This document shows, one piece after another, positions 51,209-61,250 of a stretch of 64,000 nt of DNA. Made by a program: the position numbers and the translations under genes. Under the pieces are notes generated by a model. The model had not been told where the DNA came from, made no database searches, and saw nothing but the letters and a program-made list of their open reading frames with translations. The DNA lies in contig NC_079238.1 of NCBI RefSeq assembly GCF_027921745.1, forward strand, positions 62,001 through 126,000. Direction: 5' to 3'. The stretch comes from Schizosaccharomyces osmophilus. Lineage: Eukaryota; Ascomycota; Schizosaccharomycetes; Schizosaccharomycetales; Schizosaccharomycetaceae. Positions within the stretch are counted from its first letter, which is position 1, and each line of letters begins with the position of its first letter.

Positions 51209-52981
51209 ATGAGCAACGAGGAAGCAGACAATCATCTTACCTATACATACGGAAGGCGTAGTTCAGAGTCCTCTGACACGGAGAAAGACAAAAAAGGAGT
51301 ACATACCTTTACTCTCAAGTCTGGGGAAAGCGAAAAGGATACCAATGGTGAAAAAGCTAAACCCGATGACTTGGGACCACCTCTTCCTCAAAGGACTTTA
51401 TACTCTTTGTTCTTTGGACCAAGGACAAAAATACCCAACGATGCGATAGCCACTCAGTATTCCGTGTACGATGATCCCAATGTACGAGAAGCGTATTACC
51501 CTATTGATACCTATGAAAATATACATAGATTCGACCCATTTTTTCGATGGAGCTGGGGAGAAGAAAAATGGCTTGTTAGAAAAATGGATTTGTTTATTAT
51601 GCTCTGGACATGTATTATGTTTTTCGCACTTGAGCTGGATCGTGCCAATATCAAACAAGCGCTGAGTGATACCCTTTTGGGTGATTTAGGCATGACCACA
51701 AATGATTATAATAACGGAATGATTGTTTTTTATTGTTCCTTTTTACTTGCAGAATTGCCATCACAACTCATTAGTAAACGTGTTGGTCCTGATCGCTGGA
51801 TCCCCACTCAAATCACGCTTTGGAGTATTGTGACAATATTTCAATTTTTCTTAAAAAATAAAGCTTCCTTTTATGTGACCCGAGCCTTGCTTGGTATTTT
51901 AGAAGGAGGATTCATTCCGGATGTTGTTTTGTATTTGTCTTATTACTACACAGGTTCTGAGTTGAACCTTCGCTTTTCCTTCTTTTGGATTTCCAATTCC
52001 CTTGCTGATATTTTCGCTGCTTTTTCTGCCGTCGGCATTCTCAAACTAGGTGGTCACCATGGGTATGCTGGTTGGCGCTACCTCTTTTTGATTCAAGGTA
52101 TTATTACCCTGTGTATTGGTGTATTGTCCTACGGTATGATGCCTTCTGGACCCACTGCCACTGCCTCTTGGTTCCGCGGGAAAAAAGGTTGGTTTAGTGA
52201 ACGACAAGAGAAAATCATTGTCAATCGAGCATTACGAAACGATCCTTCGAAAGGTACTATGCACAATAGACAAGCATTAACTCCCAAGCTTTTCTGGAAA
52301 GCCCTCTGCGATTACCATTTGTGGCCTCTGTATGCAATTGGAATTTGCTTCAATATTCCATATCTTCCACCAAACTCCTATTTAACATTAAGCTTGAAAA
52401 GCCTTGGATTCTCAACTGTCAAAACCAATTTACTCGTCCTTCCCTCCATATTTCTAACCATCATCAATTTGTTGGGAATTACCTTTTTTAGTGAATTGAT
52501 TGGAGAGAAATCAATTGTTTGCATGGGTCCTCAGTTTTATGTACTACCTTTGCTGATCGCTTTGTATGTCTTACCAGGGTCTACCAGCAAGTGGGTATTG
52601 TATGTACTCTCTACTTTAATTGTTGGTACACCATATGCGCATGCCTTGCAGGTGGGATGGAATTCTCAAAATTCAAATTCTGTTCGTACCCGAACCGTGT
52701 CTGCTTCACTGTATAACGTTTCAGTTCAAATCGGTAGCATTGTGTCTTCCATGATTTATCGGGCAGATGATGCCCCTCGCTACAGACGAGGAAACCGCGA
52801 TCTCATTGGCATTACTTGCCTTAACGTTGTTATTTATTTATTTACAAAATTCTTCTATGTCTACATAAACAAAAAGAGAGACAAAGTATGGAACGACATG
52901 ACGGAGGAGGAGAAAAAATATTATGTGGAGAATACTACAGACGAAGGAAACAAAAGATTGGATTTCCGGTTTGTGCACTAA
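51209..52981 (+). CDS. MFS transporter, anion:cation symporter (ACS) family, Yct1/Dal5-like
   Basis: A 590-residue, 12-helix plasma-membrane permease of the ACS family, which takes up organic anions and vitamins such as allantoate, nicotinate, biotin, cysteine or sulfonates. A long charged N-terminus (about 130 residues) precedes helix 1. FALELDRANIKQALSDTLLG, MTTNDYNNGM and YCSFLLAELPSQLISKRVGP are the family hallmarks, followed by RALLGILEGGFIPDVVLYLS and AGWRYLFLIQGI. The sequence reminds me most of the Yct1 cysteine-transporter subgroup, which would suit the sulfur genes nearby, but that assignment is tentative. The start is the ATG at 51209. Confidence 0.88.
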   Translation: MSNEEADNHLTYTYGRRSSESSDTEKDKKGVHTFTLKSGESEKDTNGEKAKPDDLGPPLPQRTLYSLFFGPRTKIPNDAIATQYSVYDDPNVREAYYPIDTYENIHRFDPFFRWSWGEEKWLVRKMDLFIMLWTCIMFFALELDRANIKQALSDTLLGDLGMTTNDYNNGMIVFYCSFLLAELPSQLISKRVGPDRWIPTQITLWSIVTIFQFFLKNKASFYVTRALLGILEGGFIPDVVLYLSYYYTGSELNLRFSFFWISNSLADIFAAFSAVGILKLGGHHGYAGWRYLFLIQGIITLCIGVLSYGMMPSGPTATASWFRGKKGWFSERQEKIIVNRALRNDPSKGTMHNRQALTPKLFWKALCDYHLWPLYAIGICFNIPYLPPNSYLTLSLKSLGFSTVKTNLLVLPSIFLTIINLLGITFFSELIGEKSIVCMGPQFYVLPLLIALYVLPGSTSKWVLYVLSTLIVGTPYAHALQVGWNSQNSNSVRTRTVSASLYNVSVQIGSIVSSMIYRADDAPRYRRGNRDLIGITCLNVVIYLFTKFFYVYINKKRDKVWNDMTEEEKKYYVENTTDEGNKRLDFRFVH

Positions 52982-53573
52982 ACCTTTTCAATTAAGGAGT
53001 GAATTTTTTGAGACTTTTTTGGTATATTTTGATAGTTGTTTTAATGAATTGGCTCAAAACTATGGGGTTTTTTTTTATATTTAAACAAGTGGAAATATAA
53101 GAGTATATGTATTGTTTACGCCAACGTAGGATGAAAGTAAATTTGAAGTTTTGAATTTCTTGAATTGATGACAAAAAATTTATAATTTCTTTCTTTTTTT
53201 TAAAAAAAAAAATACATATACACTTTTCAGAAGTTTTAGCTATAGGGTTTATTTGCAAGTTGACAAGCTTGTATATATAGCAGCAGCCCTTTCCACGGAC
53301 TCAATACATTTTGAAGAAATCAATTATAAAATTTACAATACCCCAAAACAATACTCAAAAAATGATCACTTATTTCCCGTCCAAAAATTTGTCGACCACC
53401 TCCAGTTTAAACTTCTTTACTTACAAGGTATCATCAATGCTAACAGAGATTACAATGATAAACACAACCAATATCGAGTGCCTAAAGGTGTTCATTGATA
53501 GGGTATAAATTCTTTTGGTATTATTCCTATAATTAATTCTATATCTTCTAGAAAAAACTTCTTTCAAGGAAAA
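52982..53573. other. Convergent intergenic region
   Basis: 3' regions of the ACS and OPT transporters. Contains T- and A-runs near 53067 and 53195-53212. Short open stretches are not convincing genes. Confidence 0.5.
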
Positions 53574-55880
53574 TTAGGTTGCAAAACATCTCTCAACAGA
53601 ATCAGAATTATTTCCCCACCAGCTTGGCATTGCAACTTGTTTTCCAGCGCTGAAAAAAATAAATATTAATAGCATGGCAAGATTAAACGCTGTGTCAAAT
53701 GCAGCACCAAGGATGTAGTTGTACTTTCTCCAAAGATTGTGTCTGTAACGATAAAAGTAAAAGTTGGTAATCGTTCCTCCAATAAAACTTGAAAAGTAAC
53801 CTGTGGAAAGGTTACCATAGAAGTGGGACATGGTGGAGCAAAAGATCGTAATATTCCACAAGTGAAACTTTCCCTTAGGGAAAAGCCTAAAGAGGATATA
53901 AATTATTGCAGGTGCCAAAGCGCCTGCCAAAAAACCATAAGGTAGAGGACGGTACATAGCTTCCGCAAATAGTCTCTTTGGTCCAATTAAAACATACTGA
54001 ATTGCCATTGTATTATAGCTGACCAAAGATTGACCTGTCCACTGATGCAGTGGATCCTTTTTTTCACCTGAAAGGAATTCTCGCTTGGTGTTTAAGACCC
54101 ATCGAAGACATCCATAATTGACGGGTACACCCAAAAGTTCACCAAAAATTTGAGAGAAAAATACCGCTCTCGGAGGTATGTGCATGTAATGACCAATCTT
54201 TTGATCTTGAAGCATATATTGGGCTCGATACCATGCGTCACCAGCTATAGCACCGTAACTTGATGCACCAGCAGGATGCTTAAAACCAGAAACCGCATGG
54301 ATCATATAACCATATATGAGTTCATTAAAGGTACCAATGGCAAGTTGGAAGTTACTGAGGGCATACAACCAGGACATCGGGGTTACGATAATAGCACCAA
54401 AGCCTAGGGCCACTATGTATGCCCACCATGGAATAAACATATTACCAGTAGCAAAGATGGTGATTAATATGACAAAAGAGATGAGAAATAAAACGAGAAA
54501 CCACCACAAGGGAACATCATCATAAGAGCTCTGAATTTTGTTGAGACGATCGGTATATTCGTTACTAATATTTCCTCCGCTTCGTATACGACGGAAAAGT
54601 TTTTTTCCTGTGGAAATAATTTGTTTGTGTCCAAAAAAGAGAATCCAAGTAATAGCCGATATGTACGAAGCGTAGTCAAAAAACATATTCCAAATCTTTT
54701 GGGTTCCCATATAGCCAGGGCCTATTTCCTGATATGCTGTTTCATTGAATTGAAAGTTTGCTGTCATCAATCTTGTTGCTGGATATACAGTACCATTTTT
54801 CAAAAATAGACTGTTGGACATCAAACCATGCTTAAAAGATCCTAAATTTCCCCATTTGGCAGCAGGAAGAAGAATCCAAGCACCAACAACAAAAGCAATA
54901 AATTTAATGACTTGAGTCCAATAAGGCATGATCATGATACTGGAGGTGATGTTACTCCAGTCGAGAGTAATATTAAGAAATCCCATTCCAGACATACCTG
55001 ATCCAAGAAAATTGGCAACCTGGTTCCTAGGAGCTACCCAACACAAAAATGCCAAGGATCCGGTCATGGGAAAGATATATTCTGGAAAGAATTGCCAAAC
55101 CGTCAGTCCAACCAGGCCAATAAAAAACACTCGCATTTGTTTGGAAGCTAACTTTGAATTGTTGTCGCTTTTACGGAAGGCCTCAAAAAGCGATGTTTGC
55201 ATAAGAGCCTGAGGCCATTGATATTGGGGATCATATAGTAAAAAGTTTCTTGCAATAGCAGCAAACGAATATCCCGTCCATACAATGGCCCACATAAAGA
55301 AGATTGCAACTGCAGGATTCACCTTTTGATTGTAAAACAGCTCTGCGACGGAAATACTGGTAGTACCCTGACTGCCCGTAGCACCCGATGCAGCTGAAAG
55401 TGTGACCAGGACGCATTCTTTAACGGAAAAGGGACCAGGGTTTAAACTGAAACTAAATTTCCAGATCCGGATTGTTTTTGAGGGTAAAATTTTTGCGAGC
55501 CATTTTCCTAACCAGTAACTGGCGATTTGAACAAAGAAGACACTATACGCTGCCGAACTTGTTCGATAACTGCTCATGGTATCAAGGAATGCACCAGGAG
55601 GAATAAAGATTAAAGTCATCAAAAAGTACCGAAATGTCAATGTTGGTTCTTTAGGGTCATCTTCCAAACTCACGGTTTCTCGAACCTCTATTGGCAACTC
55701 TTTTAAATCATCTTCTAATTCCTGTTCTTTTTCTTCGTTCTCCCACACGTCTTCTTCCTTGACATCTGTCAAGGAAGAATATAATTTCTTTTCATCATTC
55801 TTTTTGGATGCATCGTCCAGCTCTGAGTCTAGCGAAAACGATGTATTCGCAACCTCCAATTTGGATCCCGCTTTATACAT
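53574..55880 (-). CDS. Oligopeptide transporter, OPT family (Isp4/Pgt1-like)
   Basis: A 768-residue proton-coupled transporter of small peptides, possibly glutathione, in the plasma membrane. The N-terminal 80 residues are acidic. Hallmark OPT sequences follow in order: FIPPGAFLDTMSSYRTSS, the NPGPFSVKECVLVT signature, the NPAVAIFFMWA stretch, YDPQYQWPQALMQTSLFEAF, and late in the protein the KIGHYMHIPPRAVFFSQIFG signature with a GVPVNYG sequence. About 14-16 hydrophobic segments are present. The frame continues upstream of the ATG at 55880 to a stop at 55965, but without another Met. S. pombe relatives are Isp4 and the glutathione transporter Pgt1; which one it matches is not resolved. Confidence 0.93.
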   Translation of the reverse strand: MYKAGSKLEVANTSFSLDSELDDASKKNDEKKLYSSLTDVKEEDVWENEEKEQELEDDLKELPIEVRETVSLEDDPKEPTLTFRYFLMTLIFIPPGAFLDTMSSYRTSSAAYSVFFVQIASYWLGKWLAKILPSKTIRIWKFSFSLNPGPFSVKECVLVTLSAASGATGSQGTTSISVAELFYNQKVNPAVAIFFMWAIVWTGYSFAAIARNFLLYDPQYQWPQALMQTSLFEAFRKSDNNSKLASKQMRVFFIGLVGLTVWQFFPEYIFPMTGSLAFLCWVAPRNQVANFLGSGMSGMGFLNITLDWSNITSSIMIMPYWTQVIKFIAFVVGAWILLPAAKWGNLGSFKHGLMSNSLFLKNGTVYPATRLMTANFQFNETAYQEIGPGYMGTQKIWNMFFDYASYISAITWILFFGHKQIISTGKKLFRRIRSGGNISNEYTDRLNKIQSSYDDVPLWWFLVLFLISFVILITIFATGNMFIPWWAYIVALGFGAIIVTPMSWLYALSNFQLAIGTFNELIYGYMIHAVSGFKHPAGASSYGAIAGDAWYRAQYMLQDQKIGHYMHIPPRAVFFSQIFGELLGVPVNYGCLRWVLNTKREFLSGEKKDPLHQWTGQSLVSYNTMAIQYVLIGPKRLFAEAMYRPLPYGFLAGALAPAIIYILFRLFPKGKFHLWNITIFCSTMSHFYGNLSTGYFSSFIGGTITNFYFYRYRHNLWRKYNYILGAAFDTAFNLAMLLIFIFFSAGKQVAMPSWWGNNSDSVERCFAT

Positions 55881-56836
55881 CTCCTTGGCAAAAGAAAGTA
55901 TTTCTAAATGTATAGCAACATGCTTCCATTCACGTTCTTTTATACAAATCGCTGGATGTATTGATTAACGCGTCGAATTTTGTGATTTTGATGGTGAAGT
56001 AACCAATGCGAATTTTGTTACTTTATCGCGTGTTTTCATTTTCAAATTGGGTGATACCTGCCTGCCGAGGAGATACATAGCCATGGTTATCGCGTGTCGC
56101 GTGTAATTTATCGCTGCTTATCGAAAGTCAAATGGAGGGGTTGATTAAGATAAGGTGGGGGTAGCCAAGAGGAAAATGTAGTAGGACAGAGTAAGGGTGG
56201 ATCGAGACGAACGGCATAAAAATGAAAAGAGAAAAGAAAAAGGAAGTGGGATAGAGAGAGAGAAGATGTCTGAGGTACGGAGGATGTTTTTTTGTTTTGT
56301 TTTTGTTTTTTGTTTTTGTGAATGCTGCTCTATGATTGCAATGGCTCCTCTCTGGATGACTTTACTATTCGGCAGTCTTTCTCACTTATGGATGCTGAAA
56401 GAACCAAACGAGTAACGTAGAGTACAGTAGTTGAGTATAGAGTTGGAAGGGTTTTGTATGGAAGGAGACAGCGAGCATGGACTTTTTTAATATTTACTTT
56501 ACGAATATACTTAAAAAAAAAAGAAAAAGAGGGATTATAAGATTCATAAACAACTAGCATACAACTCGGACTTGCAATTCAAAAAAACGTCTATCAAGGG
56601 AGCTACCATTTGTGTAAAAGTAAAGCTGGACGGTGCTCCAAGGCTTTTTCTATTTCGTTCCGATGAGATGCAGCTAGCTCATATATTTCGTAATTCATTC
56701 GACATCAGTTCTTGACCATTGAGATTTGAAATTCATAAAAGGGACACCACTGGTAGAAAAACCTGTTTCATATACCATCTCGTCAAGCATAACCGTTGGA
56801 CGTCGTAAAAGAATTCAGGAATCATTTTAACTAGCA
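55881..56836. other. Intergenic
   Basis: Promoter of the OPT transporter and 3' region of the Ecl1-like gene. A G/A-rich stretch (about 56200-56270) and a TTTTG-rich stretch (about 56286-56322) are low complexity. No gene recognised. Confidence 0.5.
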
Positions 56837-57052
56837 TTAAATTGCGGCATGGACCAACTGACAAACATTTGTTGGTCGTTTAGAAAAATAACTCAAGTGT
56901 TCCATAGAGAGCATCTGGAAGTTTTGTTCCACCGACATCCTTTGATCTGTTGACCTTCTGTACTCTGTAGAGTCATTGGATTTACATTGATCGCAACAAT
57001 ACAAATGGTCATCGGTATCATTTCCACAGACAATGCAATAGTCAAAGTTCAT
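56837..57052 (-). CDS. Ecl1-family small zinc-binding protein
   Basis: A 71-residue protein beginning MNFDYCIVCGNDTDDHLYC, with Cys6, Cys9, Cys19, Cys20 and Cys23 forming a CxxC...CCxxC zinc-site candidate. Length and the N-terminal D-Y-C-x-x-C pattern fit the fission-yeast Ecl1/Ecl2/Ecl3 proteins (about 80-90 residues), which extend chronological lifespan and are induced by starvation for sulfur, zinc or amino acids. The remainder is polar, with an RRSTDQRMSVEQNFQML stretch. The ATG at 57052 starts the frame. It lies between an OPT transporter and a bZIP factor related to sulfur regulators, which suits a nutrient-stress role. Assignment rests on the cysteine pattern and size. Confidence 0.68.
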   Translation of the reverse strand: MNFDYCIVCGNDTDDHLYCCDQCKSNDSTEYRRSTDQRMSVEQNFQMLSMEHLSYFSKRPTNVCQLVHAAI

Positions 57053-57898
57053 AAAATAAGTGAAATAAAAATGAAATAAATCAATAAAGCGTGAGAGACT
57101 ACGGATTGATGAAACCGTAATTGTGCAATGACCAAAGAAAGAAATCGGGATTCGATTTCAAGTTTCTCTTCCTTGGTTTCAACTGGATGGATATTCTTAC
57201 TTTTTTTTTTTCTTCAACGATTCCAAATATATATATATATATATATATCTACATTGCTGTTGTTTTTGTATGACATGCTTGCGACTAGGAAAGAAAGCGA
57301 CATATTACGCGATGGTAGGAAATGGAGCACGTAAGCTGTGAGGAAAGCAGATATCCATGAGGGAGATTGGTAAATTATTTGTTGAAAATAAACCATTATT
57401 GCGCTACGTCTTTGCAAGAGCAAGTGAACGTAGACAATAATTGAAAAGTCGTATAAATGACTTGTTGATTTCTTGCTAAACATTTTTGAGTCATGAAGAT
57501 ATATTCTTTTTTGGGTCATCCAAGCATCTATTCAAAGGGTGGAGAAAACTAAAAAGTTTTGTTTTCGCTTTGTACATTGGATACAAACATTTGAACTATT
57601 GAATCAAAAGGTTGAATAGTTCAAAGGTTCCATAGGAATGAAAACGACAAAAGTCTTGTCTACCTTTGTTTGCACATTCTACCTATACAACTTTACAGCT
57701 AGAGCAACATACGAACCATGAATCCAACTGTTTCATCGTTTTCTACTTGTAGCTTTCTCAGCATATGCGTAAACAAGTCATAAGATTAACATAGAATATA
57801 CATAACAGGATAGTTAATCATAAAAAAAATAAAAAAAAATAAAAATTCCGCGAAACTATTGTTTGCGACACAAAGAATGCAGAATGAAGAATGCGTAA
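57053..57898. other. Intergenic with (TA)n microsatellite
   Basis: Leader and promoter of the Ecl1-like gene and 3' region of the bZIP gene. A TA dinucleotide run occupies about 57227-57248. No other gene recognised. Confidence 0.55.
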
Positions 57899-58501
57899 TT
57901 AATACTTTGGTTTTGTCTTTGCAGCATCTGCAACTCGAACAGGACGAATTAAATCTTTAAACCATTTTGTTTCCAATTCCAATTCATAGATCCTATGTTC
58001 CAATTGCTTGATTTTCTTTTCGTATTCCTGGACCGTCTGTTCGAGGTATTGCTCTTTGGCTTTTCTTCGTTGTCGAAATCGAGCACTCGCCAAAGTGTTT
58101 CTTCTACGCCGTTCTTTGTCTTCGACAACACCGACCATTCCTTCAAAGGGACTTGTCATTGACGATTCGTTGCCAGAAAAGTCCGCCGTAGGAGCGTTTT
58201 CTTCTCCCGCACTTTCTTTTGCATGCTTTTGCTCTAGTTCTAGCTCTAGGGCGTTCATGGGTGGTAAGTCATCATCATTCGTGTTGGGGGGAAACGTCGT
58301 TGCATGCCCATTTCTGCCATAGGCGATTTGGAACCCATTCTCCTGAGCAGACTTGATGTATTGCAACGTGGAATATTCCTTGGAATCTAAATATTCTCGA
58401 TACGACTTGTTACTCTTTGGTGACACTGGTTGCTCTTGAGGAATGTACTCGGTGGCATTAGGAATTACTGCTCGAGTCGGTAGTGTAGAATTCGATTCCA
58501 T
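57899..58501 (-). CDS. bZIP transcription factor, CYS3/Zip1/Met4-like
   Basis: A 200-residue nuclear DNA-binding protein. The basic region spans residues 129-150 (KERRRRNTLASARFRQRRKA, then KE), containing the N-x-x-A-S-A-R-F-R signature typical of CYS3/Zip1-type bZIPs. The leucine zipper follows to about residue 185, with heptad positions in YLEQTVQEYEKKIKQLEHRI and YELELETKWFKDLI. The N-terminal 125 residues are disordered, rich in Ser, Pro and acidic residues, and probably activate transcription. In Neurospora CYS3, and through S. pombe Zip1 and budding-yeast Met4, this group controls sulfur acquisition. S. pombe Zip1 is longer, so this is likely a paralogue. The start is the ATG at 58501. 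Confidence 0.85.
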   Translation of the reverse strand: MESNSTLPTRAVIPNATEYIPQEQPVSPKSNKSYREYLDSKEYSTLQYIKSAQENGFQIAYGRNGHATTFPPNTNDDDLPPMNALELELEQKHAKESAGEENAPTADFSGNESSMTSPFEGMVGVVEDKERRRRNTLASARFRQRRKAKEQYLEQTVQEYEKKIKQLEHRIYELELETKWFKDLIRPVRVADAAKTKPKY

Positions 58502-59561
58502 ACTTCATCGATAATTGAATTAGGATTCACAAAACCCTCGCTTGCTTGAAAATCTTGTCAATTTGTTGGGAAAAGAAGAAATTAATACTACCAACTTTTC
58601 CATTTCATTGACAAATTCACAATACCTAGTTCATTAAAGTTTGAATCGAGGATAGCAACAACTATCAACAACGATGCGGGTTTGTCTTGTTTTTTTCCCC
58701 AAGCTTGTACCTCATTTTACGTGATCTTTGCAAAAATTGAGTCAGCCTTGTTCTTGACTTACGAGCGATGATCCATCGTTGTACACTTACTACTAACCAA
58801 GCCTTTGGATTCGTACATATAGCTACTAATCACGCAAACGCCCTCGTTCCTCTTCTTAGTGTCACTGTCACTGTCACTGTCACTATTCGCCAAGAAATTC
58901 TCGTTCCCCTTGTATGATATTAAACGCTTCAAATTAATAATATAATGCAAACAAGTGTTTCCTAATTCACTGTTGGACATCAAGCAACAGCATCACAACC
59001 TCTTGGTAACCCAAGCTACTACAGGTAGCTGCAGGCAAACTTTGAAAGTTCTCTAGCAAACTACGACAGGTACTGCATCCTATTCATAAAAACATTAGAT
59101 AAAATAGAAATGCTACTCATTTTGTAACAAGGATTTCCGCCTACTTTTTAATACAAAACTCAGCGGAAAGATCCCCAAGAGATTCACTTTTTTTATTTTT
59201 TATTTTATTTTATTTTTATTTTTGTTCATTCATCGAAAGACCGCCTGCGACCGCCGAATACAAGATGAAGCCATGATAACACTACGATGCATCACAGAAA
59301 ATTTCATTGGCGTTACCAACACTTACAAGTCGTTTCGACTACGAAAATTATATTAAAGCGTTAATACAATATATTGATAGCCACAAGCATCTATTACGTG
59401 ATAGAAGGAATTTGGATGCAAAATTTTCAATTGGGTGAAGATCTGGCATCATGGGCGAGATACTGATAAATACAAAATTGAACGAGTCCCCCGGTTTGTG
59501 AACAGAACCGTGGAGTTAACCAAAACCTACGTTAATCGTATCTTGGTGTCTTTGAAGAGAC
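58502..59561. other. 1.1-kb divergent intergenic region with small repeat-containing ORF
   Basis: Promoters of the bZIP gene and the amino-acid permease. A 73-codon minus-strand ORF (ATG at 58980, stop at 58759) contains four tandem Ser-Asp units encoded by a 6-bp repeat. It may be a leader ORF of the bZIP transcript or chance. A T/A-rich tract lies at 59192-59224. Confidence 0.45.
58858..58884. repeat. Hexanucleotide microsatellite (GTCACT)n
   Basis: Four tandem units of GTCACT, inside the 73-codon minus-strand ORF where they encode a Ser-Asp repeat. Confidence 0.85.
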
Positions 59562-61250
59562 ATGGAATCCGCCACCTCATGGAATGATAAAGACTTAGAG
59601 TCAAAGGTCGTTGATCCCGAAAAGACGCTTCCAACGCTGGAGCGCCGGGTGTCGGCGAGCACTCAGTCGAGCGAACCTGGAGTCGAAACTGACTATGGCG
59701 CTGATTCGGGATTGAAACGAAAATTAAGCTCTCGACACTTGTATATGATTTCGCTGGGTACCGCCATTGGTACAGCTCTTTGGTTAGGTTCAGGTGCTAA
59801 TCTCACAACTGCTGGACCAGTTGGTATGTGGATTGGATTTTGGATTGCTGCTTCCATTGCTTGGGCTTTGATGCAATCCGTCGGTGAACTCACCGTCATG
59901 TATCCTGTTCCTTCTGCTTTTCCGCGTTGGAGTCAGAATCTGGTCGATCACTCCATCGGGATTTCCCATGGTTGGGCCTTTTGGTTGTTGTACACTTTGA
60001 GTATTCCAACAGAACTCGCCGGTCTCGTTACCGTAATGCAATTTTGGACCGATAAAGTGCCACCAGCGGGTTGGATTTCTATTTTCCTCTTCATCTTGGT
60101 CCTTTTAAATGCTTTCCCCGTCCGTGTTTACGCGGAAACCGAAAGTATCATGTCCTTCATCAAGTTTGCGTGGATTTTTGTCATCATCATCACTTCCATT
60201 ATTATTTCGGCTGGTGGTGCTCCCAAAGGTGATAGTATCGGTTTCCGATATTGGCGCCAAGCTCCCTTCACTCATGGCTTCAAGGGTTTTTTGAATGTCA
60301 TGCCCAATGCCGTCTTCTCCATGTCAGGTATCGAATTGGTCGGTATCGCTGCCGCAGAGGCAAAAAATCCCAAAAAGTCTGTTCCCAAGTCCGTTGGTTC
60401 TATTTGGCTTCGTCTTGGTTTGTTTTATATCGTCGGTATCTTGATGGTCACCCTCATTATTTCACCTTATTCCCCCGATATTTTTGGCGGAAAAGGTGCT
60501 AACGCTTCCCCTTTTGTGATTGCCTTCCGTAATGCCGGTATTCCTGGTTTGAGTCATGCCATGAATGCCATCATTCTCATTTCTGTCTTTTCTGCTGCCA
60601 ATTCCGAAGTTTATACGGCTCCAAGAATCCTCGTTGGTCTTGCTGAAGTGAAAATGGCACCCAAATGGTTTTTACGTTGCGACCGACAAGGTCGACCCCT
60701 CTATGGTTTTGCATTCACAATTTTGATTTCCGGTGGTTTAGCCTATTTAAATGTAAATCAAACTGGTTCCACCGTTTTCCAATGGTTTGAAAGTTTGGTG
60801 TCCCTTTGCGTGTTGTATTCATGGAGTTGCATCTTTTTGGCTCACCTTCGTTTCCGGAAAGCATGGAAAGCTCAAGGCTTTTCAGCAAATCAGCTTCCCT
60901 GGAAGTCCAAATTTTACCCTTATAGTGCAATTTGGGGGATTTCTTGGTGTATTTTGATTTGTATTGTCGAGTTTTATCTCGCTGTCTGGCCGCTTGGTCA
61001 ACGAAGCAGTGCCAAGAATTTCTTTGCTACTTACTTGTCCATCGTCCTTATCTTAATTTTTTATATCGTAGCGAAGATTTATTACCGTGGACCTTTTTGG
61101 AAGAAACCTTCCTCGGTAGATTTAAATCATGGTCGAAGGTTTTATTCGAACCGAGCAACAAACAATGACAATGACAAAGACGAAGATGAAGATGAACTCT
61201 ATACTTTCGCCAAGTCTACAATAGCAAAGGTTATCCCCAAGAAAAGCTGA
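59562..61250 (+). CDS. Amino-acid permease (YAT/AAP family)
   Basis: A 562-residue, 12-helix plasma-membrane amino-acid:H+ symporter. After a polar N-terminus of about 50 residues, the transport core begins LKRKLSSRHLYMISLGTAIG, followed by MQSVGELTVMYPVPSAF, AFWLLYTLSIPTELAGLV, IGFRYWRQAPF and AAAEAKNPKKSVPKSV. It differs from the permease at 42-43.7 kb in many helices, so the two are separate family members rather than a recent duplicate. The C-terminus has an unusual run of Asp, Asn, Lys and Glu. The codon use is richer in C-ending codons than most neighbours, which may reflect high expression. Frame intact from the ATG at 59562. Substrate unknown. Confidence 0.92.
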   Translation: MESATSWNDKDLESKVVDPEKTLPTLERRVSASTQSSEPGVETDYGADSGLKRKLSSRHLYMISLGTAIGTALWLGSGANLTTAGPVGMWIGFWIAASIAWALMQSVGELTVMYPVPSAFPRWSQNLVDHSIGISHGWAFWLLYTLSIPTELAGLVTVMQFWTDKVPPAGWISIFLFILVLLNAFPVRVYAETESIMSFIKFAWIFVIIITSIIISAGGAPKGDSIGFRYWRQAPFTHGFKGFLNVMPNAVFSMSGIELVGIAAAEAKNPKKSVPKSVGSIWLRLGLFYIVGILMVTLIISPYSPDIFGGKGANASPFVIAFRNAGIPGLSHAMNAIILISVFSAANSEVYTAPRILVGLAEVKMAPKWFLRCDRQGRPLYGFAFTILISGGLAYLNVNQTGSTVFQWFESLVSLCVLYSWSCIFLAHLRFRKAWKAQGFSANQLPWKSKFYPYSAIWGISWCILICIVEFYLAVWPLGQRSSAKNFFATYLSIVLILIFYIVAKIYYRGPFWKKPSSVDLNHGRRFYSNRATNNDNDKDEDEDELYTFAKSTIAKVIPKKS

